From an uncultured Erythrobacter sp. (GTDB taxonomy: Bacteria > Pseudomonadota > Alphaproteobacteria > Sphingomonadales > Sphingomonadaceae), in NCBI GenBank assembly GCA_947494705.1, contig CANLVN010000001.1:1054001-1118000 (forward strand): a stretch of DNA of 64,000 bases. Reading direction: 5' to 3'. Below the pieces are notes generated by a model. It had not been told where the DNA came from, ran no database searches, and saw only the letters and a program-made list of their open reading frames with translations. Below, one piece after another: positions 1-6,598 of this stretch; the stretch's first letter is position 1; every line of letters begins with the position of its first letter. Both the position numbers and the translations under genes were made by a program.

Positions 1-359
1 AGCAGTAGACGGATTTCCTGACTGAAACGCTCCCAGATGGCGTTGTATATCCGATTATCGCGATCCATCTCGACCAAGGTGGCAAAGAACTTGTCGAAGC
101 GCTCCCGCTCGTTTCCAGCCTTGCCCTCCCCGTCGAGCGCGCGATCCAGATCACCCGCGTAAGCGGCGTTAAAGCCGATCCACAACAGGATGAAGCGAAC
201 ATCGAGATCGTCCTTTTCATTTTCGGCGCGCCTGAGCCAGCTCAGCGCCCGATGAACCCGCAGCGTGAGGGGTAGCGGAAAACCATCGCGTAGTTCGCGC
301 TGCTTTTGCTTGAGCGTTTCGGGATCAAGCGGATTCTCGGATACAGGCATGGCACTCAT
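1..359 (-). CDS. HEPN-like hypothetical protein, C-terminus beyond window
   Basis: The reading frame opens with ATG at 359 on the minus strand and runs off the left edge, giving about 119 visible residues. The protein starts MSAMPVSENPLDPETLKQKQ and contains a helical segment, RFILLWIGFNAAYAGDLD, followed by a charged ER-rich stretch and an IWERFSQEIR helix. An all-helical layout with a 'WIGFNAAY' core is reminiscent of HEPN/Apea-like proteins, but the catalytic R-x4-6-H motif of toxic HEPNs would lie outside the visible part, so the family call is tentative. It lies in the cargo of the integrated element, on the same strand as the integrase. Base composition is visibly lower in GC than the core chromosome to the right. 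Confidence 0.55.
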   Translation of the reverse strand, partial: MSAMPVSENPLDPETLKQKQRELRDGFPLPLTLRVHRALSWLRRAENEKDDLDVRFILLWIGFNAAYAGDLDRALDGEGKAGNERERFDKFFATLVEMDRDNRIYNAIWERFSQEIRLL

Positions 360-510
360 CCTAGATTAGTAGCAAATTCAAAACACTTGGGCAGACCTTT
401 CTCCAAGTGCTGCTTGGTCCTAACGCATAGAAGCGGCTCAGGCCTGATCCCAAATCGAAGAATTCGCTTCTTGAGCGCTCACCACATTTGACGAATTCAT
501 TGGCCACCCT

Positions 511-1875
511 TCAGCATAACTCTTCCGGGCACTCCCGAACCTTCCCCGACGCAAGTTCAATGAGAAATGGCTTTTCGCCTACATGGAGGCGCACGCCGTT
601 ATTGATCCTCTCAATTTGACCAATGAGGATGTCCCCTCCGAATGGGAGACCTGCCAGTTCTGAGATGGGTCGACCGGTCATTGCAACGCGCTTCGCTTCC
701 GGCACTTCAATCCCATACAACTCGAGCCTGTCTCGCGACCAGTTCAGCGTTCCCTGTCGCGAAAGTTCGGCGCGGATGGTCCCATCAGCCCAATAAAGCG
801 CTCCAAAGATTGGCGCGCCATTTGTCGCGAGCTCGAAGGTTACGTCGTAGGACCGCGCGAGGACAGCAAGTAATTGCTCTGGCTCAACTGCACCGGACGC
901 CAGAACTGCTGCCGCTAGCTCCGTTATCCTGCCATCAGCGCCATGACTGCGAACCGCCTCAAGTTCCTCACGTCCCGAAATGATCTTCGAACAAGGTCCG
1001 AAGTAATGACCTTGCTTAATCAAATTTCGTCTCGATGCCGGGATGTAGTCAAGGACAAGCCCGCGGCGCATGGCATCGTCAACTCCGAGGTAATGAACGT
1101 AGAAATCAAAGTCCTCGTCGCTAAACTGTATGCTCATGTCGACGATTATCGCTTCAACCTCGGCGTCCACATCGGCTATAAAATGCTCGACGATTGCACG
1201 GACCTCGGCGCCCTGTCGCGCTATGTCTTTACGGCGCCTCCAGAACGCGCGCATATCTTTTACGATAGCTCGTGCGAACGCCTCAACTTGTTCGGGGAGA
1301 GCGGCACAAAACCTTGGTGCGCCAGTTCCACTCGCCCAACACTGAAGGACCACGCCGCCAGCCTCCGGGTGCGGGGCGAAATGTAGGAGGTGTCGTTCAT
1401 CAAAGTCACATACTAGTGCTGGTTGGGGAAGGCCGAGGCGGCGACAAGCCAGGTTGCGCGTCAGCCTTGCTATATGACGATGCAGCAGTTTGAGGTTTGG
1501 CCCGTGCGCATCACTTCGTGTCGTCCAGATAGGAAACAAACCTGGTCGGCCAGCATCCAAGACCCAGCGCTCCCCACCGATTAGAATTTCTCCGAGGCCT
1601 TTGGATTCGAGGATGGTCCCAAACGGCAATACAGTTTGTGAGCCAGAATGGGTAAATGTGTAGCGGGCATCGAACGCGAGATCGCGGAGGACGTCATCCG
1701 AGATATCAGAAATATGTTCGTCCGACGCACGGCTGATACGCCGATCTACCTCAATTGCTACGGCAATAGCTGGAGCTAGTGGTGTCCCATTTCCCGCGTC
1801 CATTCCGTCGAGAAGCGTCTCGAGACGCTCGTGAGAAATTGCTATTTTAAACTGATTCTGATTCCCGCTGAACAT
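511..1875 (-). CDS. Unrecognised 454-residue island protein
   Basis: This is an open frame of 454 residues with a good ribosome site (AGGAG about eight bases before ATG at 1875). I do not recognise a family. The N-terminal third is a mixed alpha/beta region. A basic helical stretch (FWRRRKDIARQGAEV) lies near residues 210-225, and an acidic segment (FSDEDFDFYVHYLGVDD) near residues 250-265. The C-terminal 120 residues look beta-rich (FGGDILIGQIERINNG and VRLHVGEKPFLIEL). No signal peptide or membrane span is visible. It is flanked by about 150 bases on each side and sits between the integrase and the HEPN-like ORF on the same strand, so it is cargo of the tRNA-Val element. A defence or regulatory role is only a guess from location. 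Confidence 0.75.
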   Translation of the reverse strand: MFSGNQNQFKIAISHERLETLLDGMDAGNGTPLAPAIAVAIEVDRRISRASDEHISDISDDVLRDLAFDARYTFTHSGSQTVLPFGTILESKGLGEILIGGERWVLDAGRPGLFPIWTTRSDAHGPNLKLLHRHIARLTRNLACRRLGLPQPALVCDFDERHLLHFAPHPEAGGVVLQCWASGTGAPRFCAALPEQVEAFARAIVKDMRAFWRRRKDIARQGAEVRAIVEHFIADVDAEVEAIIVDMSIQFSDEDFDFYVHYLGVDDAMRRGLVLDYIPASRRNLIKQGHYFGPCSKIISGREELEAVRSHGADGRITELAAAVLASGAVEPEQLLAVLARSYDVTFELATNGAPIFGALYWADGTIRAELSRQGTLNWSRDRLELYGIEVPEAKRVAMTGRPISELAGLPFGGDILIGQIERINNGVRLHVGEKPFLIELASGKVRECPEELC

Positions 1876-2022
1876 ACTGACATCTCCTGTAAGGACGCCA
1901 TGTCGGAGAATTCCCTTCCATAAGGTTTATCAAGCACTTCTTTGCACGCACTGATTGTAGGAGCAGCCTCCCGAACTAGCGGCTTCGACAATCCCAAAAC
2001 ATGTTTGAAAGGCTTTGGCCTC

Positions 2023-3192
2023 CTAAACGGCGATGCTCGCTAACGCCATTTCGGCATCATCGCGCACGAGATGCCCATAGTGCTTTTCTATCATTGCCAC
2101 ACTCGTGCCGGACAGCTGTGCGACCGTAAGGATAGGTAAGCGCGCGCGCACGAGATCCGTAATGACGCTGTGGCGGAGGGTGTAGGCGGATACGGCATCT
2201 GGCAGCCCGGACGCCCCGACGGCCTTCTTGATTGGGTGTTTCCAAGCGTCCTTGTTCCAATGCGCTCCACCCGGTTTTGAGAAAATGTAGGCGCCCGGCA
2301 ATTTACCCTTCACTTGGTTGGCAAAGAAATCGGCGATCACGGGTGGCAGCGAAATTTGGCGAGGATTGTCGTTTTTATCGTAGCCGACAATCAACGAACG
2401 AGTGCGCACATCGAATTCGCCAGCCGTGAGCTTTGCGAGCGCGCCTGGGCGAAGTGGTAGCAGACAGAGACCCTTAACGAACGGCATAGCTTCTTCGCTC
2501 GTCGCATCGATCAATTGCTTCCGTTCTGCTTTATCAAGATACAGTGGACGGCGTTTATCGGCACCTTTGTGGGGCTTTAAAGCTTCTTGCCATGCAGCCT
2601 CTGTGTTCGGCGGTCCTTCCATCAGCACCTGACCTAAGGCTGCGCGCAACGGCACCATATCTCGATTGACAGTCGACTTTTCGCGCTTCTTCCAGCGTTT
2701 CTCCCCCTTGTTGCTCCTTGTGAGTAAGGCTGGTGCTTCTTCCAGCCGCTTGCGCCATGCGCGCAAGTGATGCCGCCGCAGCTTGTCGAGCTTTATCGTG
2801 GCGATCGGATCGGAATAGACGTGGCGTCGAAAGACGCCCTCTGCGATTGCCCCGGGCTTCTCTTTCAAATACGCCTTGCAAGCATCCGAAACCGTCACGA
2901 GACTGGCGGCCCGAACCCCTCCGCTCTCCACGGTATCAGCCCAGATTTCGGCGTCGGCCTTTGCTTGCTTGAACACGTCGTGTCCACTCAGCTTCCCGTA
3001 GTCTCCGAGACACTTGCGCGAATAACGGTTGGTATCCGGATTATAGGCGCGAGCAAACCACGTTCCTCCGACCTTTTTCAAAGATGGACTGTATCCGAGG
3101 TAACAGCCTTGGCGAAGGCGCTGCCAATGCGGATCGCCCTTGTCCTTCGGCACCAGCCGTTCCCGTTCTCCAATGCGGCTCAGATCAGGCAT
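2023..3192 (-). CDS. int: Tyrosine recombinase / site-specific integrase
   Basis: This is a 389-residue phage-type integrase that would insert and excise the element at the neighbouring tRNA-Val site. I start it at ATG 3192 (MPDLSRIGERER); a longer frame exists upstream but its extra residues look non-coding. An N-terminal arm/SAM-like part is followed by the catalytic domain. Visible there are arginine I in LRPGALAKL, the beta-hairpin lysine region YDKNDNPRQISLP, arginine II in YTLRHSVIT, and the nucleophile tyrosine in EKHYGHL. Two usual histidines are replaced (Tyr in YTLRH, Thr in LSGTS). From memory this is a common variant in alphaproteobacterial integrases, so the enzyme is probably active. 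It reads away from the att site. Confidence 0.93.
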   Translation of the reverse strand: MPDLSRIGERERLVPKDKGDPHWQRLRQGCYLGYSPSLKKVGGTWFARAYNPDTNRYSRKCLGDYGKLSGHDVFKQAKADAEIWADTVESGGVRAASLVTVSDACKAYLKEKPGAIAEGVFRRHVYSDPIATIKLDKLRRHHLRAWRKRLEEAPALLTRSNKGEKRWKKREKSTVNRDMVPLRAALGQVLMEGPPNTEAAWQEALKPHKGADKRRPLYLDKAERKQLIDATSEEAMPFVKGLCLLPLRPGALAKLTAGEFDVRTRSLIVGYDKNDNPRQISLPPVIADFFANQVKGKLPGAYIFSKPGGAHWNKDAWKHPIKKAVGASGLPDAVSAYTLRHSVITDLVRARLPILTVAQLSGTSVAMIEKHYGHLVRDDAEMALASIAV

Positions 3193-3216
3193 CTTCTTCC
3201 GAAACCACCTCTGCTC

Positions 3217-3238
3217 AAAAAACCTGTAAAAAACCTGC
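3217..3238. repeat. Two tandem 11-bp repeats, candidate integrase arm sites
   Basis: AAAAAACCTGT (3217-3227) is followed directly by AAAAAACCTGC (3228-3238). The units are one helical turn apart and lie between the integrase start and the tRNA-Val fragment. Short direct repeats in this place are typical of arm-type integrase or excisionase sites; that role is inferred. Confidence 0.4.
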
Positions 3239-3324
3239 AAAACGGTGGTGAACAGCCACGACCATTGACGCTTGTTTTTACGGTATTTTTCTGTTCGGGT
3301 AAAGCCGCAATTGCCCGCAACCCC

Positions 3325-3373
3325 CTCCTTCACACGGGTGGGGTCGCAAGTTCAATCCTTGCCGCGCCCACCA
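3325..3373 (+). other. attachment site: displaced 3' half of tRNA-Val(CAC)
   Basis: The sequence reads as the 3' part of a tRNA. There is an anticodon loop with CAC at 3331-3333, a variable region, a perfect T arm (GCAAG TTCAATC CTTGC, 3346-3362), the acceptor strand CGCGCCC (3363-3369), discriminator A and encoded CCA (3371-3373). No D arm or 5' acceptor strand (expected GGGCGCG) is found upstream, and the anticodon stem is mismatched at one position. It is therefore a partial duplicate left by integration at a tRNA-Val gene, not a functional tRNA. The intact gene should lie on the far side of the island, outside this window to the left. Confidence 0.8.
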
Positions 3374-3497
3374 CTCTCTCCTCACTTCGGCACTCACCTG
3401 CGCGTCGACGGACGAACCGCCGCAAGAGCTTGTCGGGCCGGAACATGCCTTGCCTTTGCTTTGCAGGTCGCCGCGAAATCGTACACAAGTACGATCG

Positions 3498-4217
3498 ATG
3501 CACTTGTTCGAAATCCTCGTCGTCCTGCACGTCATTTCCGGAGCGACCGGGCTGATAGCCTTCTGGGTGCCGGTGGTGACGCGCAAGGGAGCCGCCAGTC
3601 ATCGGCGCTGGGGACGAATTGCTTGCTATGGATTCATCGCGGCCGGAACGCTGGCGATTGCGATGGCGCTGCTCTCTTTGTTCGGAACGGAAGAGCGCCT
3701 GCCCTCGGTCAAGGATCGGGCCCTGTTCGATGGATTGTTCGGGTGGATGATGCTTTATCTTGGCCTGCTTACCATCGGTTTTGCTGATTACGGGCTGAGC
3801 GTGGTCAAGCACGCTCGTTCACGTGAGGAGCTGCGTGGTGGGCGCTATCAGGTCGTGATCGTTGCGGTGATCGCTTCGGCGCTTAATTGCGGGCTTTACG
3901 GCTATCTGATCGGTGAAATACTGATGATCGCGGTCGCGGTGCTGGGCGTGGTTGCGATGGGGCTGCAACAGCGTTTCATCTGGCGCGCGCAAGTGCCGGG
4001 ACCGCGCGCTTATATTGGCGAGCATTTCCGCGCGCTGATCGGGATGGGCATCTCGGCATACACTGCCTTCATGGCTGTTGGCCTTATTCGCTGGGTCCCG
4101 GAGGAGGTGTTCAACCCGCTTGTATGGGCAGGCCCGAGCGTGATCGGGGTGAGCCTGATAATCGGCTTCACACTCCAGACAAAGCGCGTCTCTGCGCCCA
4201 AGACCAAGCCCGCCTAG
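3498..4217 (+). CDS. Polytopic membrane protein, DUF2306-like
   Basis: This protein has 239 residues when started at MHLFEILVVLHV (ATG 3498). The first helix then begins immediately, as expected, while the upstream extension is basic and unlikely. I count about seven hydrophobic helices. A conserved-looking HxxSGxxGLIAFWVPVVTRKG start and a SHRRWGRI loop resemble the DUF2306 membrane family. Function is unknown in that family. It is the first chromosomal gene to the right of the island's attachment site and converges with the hydroxylase gene that follows; the two 3' ends overlap by four bases. Confidence 0.72.
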   Translation: MHLFEILVVLHVISGATGLIAFWVPVVTRKGAASHRRWGRIACYGFIAAGTLAIAMALLSLFGTEERLPSVKDRALFDGLFGWMMLYLGLLTIGFADYGLSVVKHARSREELRGGRYQVVIVAVIASALNCGLYGYLIGEILMIAVAVLGVVAMGLQQRFIWRAQVPGPRAYIGEHFRALIGMGISAYTAFMAVGLIRWVPEEVFNPLVWAGPSVIGVSLIIGFTLQTKRVSAPKTKPA

Positions 4218-4885
4218 CTCCACATTCTGATGAGGTTGCTGATCGTCTTGTCCAGCGTAAGCAACTCAGCCGAACCCGCCGGCAAATTCTTCCGCAGCGA
4301 GGCGCGCGTATTTTCCAGGTCGAACAGCAGCTCGCGCTGCTCGACATTGCGAATCACGCTCTCGATCCAGCCAACGCACACGATCCGCGTGCCCGATGTC
4401 ACCGGTTTGACCTCGTGGATGCTGGTCGACGGATAAAGGACCAGATCACCGGGCTTCCCCTTTATCGACTGGGTCATGCCGGCATGGTGGATCACCAACT
4501 CACCGCCTTCATATTGATCGGGCTCTGTCAGGAACAAGGTGAAGGAAATATCGGTGCGTATGCGCCCGGCGCCCGAACCCATGATCGCATTGTCGACGTG
4601 CGCGCCGTAATGACCGCCGTCTTCGGTCTTGCTCACCATTGGCGACGAGATGCGGCGTGGACGCGCGGCGGCCTTCACGATCGGGTTTTCGGCAATGATC
4701 GGGGTTAGCAATTCACGCAAGGCAGTCCCGCGCGGATCATTGAGGACGGCCTGCTCGTTGCGCTTAACCTGGCGCGCTGACGCACCGGCAGTGGAGCGCC
4801 CATCCTGCCACGTCAGCCCTGCCAGCGCATCCTTCACCTGGCCCAGCTTTCCGGGATCCTTGAGCGCGGCGATGCTAAGAATCAT
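4214..4885 (-). CDS. Fe(II)/2-oxoglutarate dioxygenase, PKHD-type (PiuC/YbiX family)
   Basis: A 223-residue cytoplasmic dioxygenase. The iron ligands expected for the family are visible: H96 and D98 in GAHVDNAIM, H157 in STSIHEVKP, and the 2-oxoglutarate arginine R167 in SGTRIV. The length matches YbiX/PiuC (about 225 residues). The start is ATG 4885 (MILSIAALKDPG); an upstream in-frame extension would run through the Fur-like box. Family members are usually co-regulated with iron uptake receptors, and their true substrate is poorly known. The Fur-like site directly upstream fits iron repression. Its 3' end overlaps the convergent membrane protein gene by four bases. Confidence 0.9.
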   Translation of the reverse strand: MILSIAALKDPGKLGQVKDALAGLTWQDGRSTAGASARQVKRNEQAVLNDPRGTALRELLTPIIAENPIVKAAARPRRISSPMVSKTEDGGHYGAHVDNAIMGSGAGRIRTDISFTLFLTEPDQYEGGELVIHHAGMTQSIKGKPGDLVLYPSTSIHEVKPVTSGTRIVCVGWIESVIRNVEQRELLFDLENTRASLRKNLPAGSAELLTLDKTISNLIRMWS

Positions 4886-4898
4886 GCTTCGATCCTTT

Positions 4899-4913
4899 TG
4901 ATAATGATTTGCA
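4899..4913. promoter_or_regulatory. Fur box
   Basis: TGATAATGATTTGCA matches the 7-1-7 Fur consensus TGATAATNATTATCA with a perfect left half and five of seven in the right half. It lies 14 bases upstream of the hydroxylase start and about 55 bases upstream of the divergent lipoprotein start, so it could repress both when iron is plentiful. Confidence 0.65.
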
Positions 4914-4968
4914 TCAGCCTCTTCTCCCGCTATGTCGTGGCTCGATCGATAATGCCGGAAGGAATGAA

Positions 4969-5811
4969 ATGAAAGTCGAGTTGAAAAGGTGGAGCGCGTT
5001 GGGTCTGGCCACGGCACTCGCAGGAGCTGGCCTTGCAGGGTGTGCGGACGAAGCAGGCGAAAGCGGTGAGGCTGGCGATAGTGCGCAGGTCGGCGAAGCC
5101 GGTGAAGGCGAGGCTGGTGAAGGCGGCGAAGCAGGTGAAGGCACCGGCGGAGAAGGCGGAGAAGGCGGCATCGATGTCGATGCGGCGAGCGAAGATCCAG
5201 TCGCCTATGCCTCCGCCCTCGCCGTGGCAGAAGCCCACGTGATCGCGGCCCGCGATGCCTATCGCGCGGGCGAGCGCGAGGCGGCGGCGGAAATGTTTGC
5301 GCATCCGGTCTCCGAAGTCCTGCTCGATTTGGACCCCGTCTTCCGGGAATTCGGAGTTGCCGATTTCAAGCCGCTTTTCAGTGAAGCGTCGCAGGCCGCT
5401 CTCAACGGTGCGAGCACCGAAGTCGTCGATGGCCATTACGATGCCATCATCGATGCGTTGCGCGCCGCCGGTGAGAGGGCGCCGTTCGATGGGACCGAGG
5501 CCGGTCGTATCGCGGGCGGCGTCGTCGCCGACCAGATCGAGCGCGCGGTGGCGATGTACGCCCGCGCTTCGGAGGGAACCGATTACGGGCCCTATCTCGA
5601 TGGCTACGGCTATTATCGGACCGCACAGTCGACCTTCGAGCGGTCGCAGAACGCGATCCGGGCCGAGGACGAGAACCTGTACACCCGCATCACTCAGGCG
5701 CTCGACCTGCTGGCCAAAGCCTATCCGGAGGCAACGCGCCCCGCTCAGCTCGACGCCAATCAGGGAGCGCTGTCGGGCGCTTCGTCGAGCGTGATGCTGG
5801 CAGCGGGATAG
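4969..5811 (+). CDS. Lipoprotein with acidic Gly/Glu/Ala repeat, helical C-terminus
   Basis: This protein has 280 residues, starting at MKVELKRW (4969). A signal peptide ends in a lipobox (LAGC at about residues 21-24), so it should be an outer- or inner-membrane-anchored periplasmic protein. Residues about 25-65 are a low-complexity acidic repeat of GEAGEG/GEGGE units. The remaining 210 residues are helical (EAHVIAARDAYRAGEREAAAEMF, GYYRTAQSTFERSQNAI) and loosely recall imelysin/EfeO-type iron-linked helical bundles, but I cannot confirm that family. The divergent PKHD hydroxylase and the shared Fur-like box point to an iron-related role. Confidence 0.72.
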   Translation: MKVELKRWSALGLATALAGAGLAGCADEAGESGEAGDSAQVGEAGEGEAGEGGEAGEGTGGEGGEGGIDVDAASEDPVAYASALAVAEAHVIAARDAYRAGEREAAAEMFAHPVSEVLLDLDPVFREFGVADFKPLFSEASQAALNGASTEVVDGHYDAIIDALRAAGERAPFDGTEAGRIAGGVVADQIERAVAMYARASEGTDYGPYLDGYGYYRTAQSTFERSQNAIRAEDENLYTRITQALDLLAKAYPEATRPAQLDANQGALSGASSSVMLAAG

Positions 5812-5842
5812 GGTCTGCCGACCAACACAGCCCCGCGCATGC

Positions 5843-6481
5843 TCAGCGCGGGGCGACCCCGTTGGCGAGCAGCCGGTTGACGCGGGAAGCGATCTGGTCC
5901 GGCGAGAGCGGCTTATCGCCGTTCGCGTCGCCCTCCTCACCCCACACAACGTAGCGCAGGCCGACAAAGACGTTCATGCCCATTACGGCCCAGGCTTCCA
6001 ACTCGCCGAGGTCGCTGCGCAGTTCGCCCGACTGGCCACCGGCCTCCAACCGCGATGCGATGCGCGAGGCGATCGTTTCGTAGTGCGTTCGATAGCTGGC
6101 CGGGTCGACGAATTCGGCTTCGTCGATGATGCGGTAGATTTCCTTGTGCTCCCGTGCGAATCGGAGGAAGGCGGCGAGCGCGGCCTCCTCGATTTCGAGG
6201 GCCCCCATATCCTTCGCCAGCGCTGAACGCGCGGAACTCATAACATTGCCGCTCATGTCGCGGACCAGGGCACGAAACAGCGCGTCCTTGCTGTCGAAGT
6301 AGGTGTAGAAAGTACCCAGCGCGACGCCCGCCCGGCGTGTGATCGAGCTCACCGACGCTTCGTGAAAACCCTTCTCTCCGAACTCGATCGCCGACGCGTC
6401 GAGCAGCTTGCGAAGCGTGCGCCGACCGCGCTCGGTACGTGGAGTCTTGTCGTCGGCCGTGCCGGTTCCAGCGCTGATCAT
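5843..6481 (-). CDS. TetR-family transcriptional regulator
   Basis: A 212-residue repressor. The start MISAGTGTADD (ATG 6481) is supported by GGAGGAGGG just upstream. The N-terminal TetR helix-turn-helix is clear (LLDASAIEFGEKGFHEASVSSITRRAGVA, LGTFYTYFDSKDALF, about residues 25-75), followed by a variable ligand-binding domain. It is divergent from the TonB receptor at 6599, and two inverted repeats lie between them. It therefore probably controls the receptor gene and itself. The ligand is unknown. Confidence 0.9.
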   Translation of the reverse strand: MISAGTGTADDKTPRTERGRRTLRKLLDASAIEFGEKGFHEASVSSITRRAGVALGTFYTYFDSKDALFRALVRDMSGNVMSSARSALAKDMGALEIEEAALAAFLRFAREHKEIYRIIDEAEFVDPASYRTHYETIASRIASRLEAGGQSGELRSDLGELEAWAVMGMNVFVGLRYVVWGEEGDANGDKPLSPDQIASRVNRLLANGVAPR

Positions 6482-6498
6482 GTCCCGCCCTCCTCCAT

Positions 6499-6523
6499 CC
6501 TTGCCTAGGCATAGGTTGCAAGG
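6499..6523. promoter_or_regulatory. Inverted repeat, possible second TetR operator
   Basis: CCTTGC (6499-6504) and GCAAGG (6518-6523) are perfect arms with a 13-base spacer, 18 bases upstream of the TetR gene start. The position suits autoregulation; the assignment is an inference. Confidence 0.35.
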
Positions 6524-6538
6524 CATACAAGAACAAAC

Positions 6539-6561
6539 TTGAAAGTTGGTTCACCTTTCAA
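6539..6561. promoter_or_regulatory. Inverted repeat, likely TetR operator
   Basis: TTGAAAG (6539-6545) and CTTTCAA (6555-6561) are perfect seven-base arms with a nine-base spacer. They sit 38 bases upstream of the TonB receptor start and between it and the divergent tetR. The size and symmetry fit a TetR dimer site. Confidence 0.55.
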
Positions 6562-6598
6562 TATTGGAACAGTGATAACAGGTTTGGGAGAGAGACCG

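Noticed and set aside
3325..3373. An intact tRNA-Val gene
   Set aside because: Only the anticodon-to-CCA part exists; no D arm or 5' acceptor strand is found, and one anticodon stem pair is broken, so it is treated as an attachment remnant.
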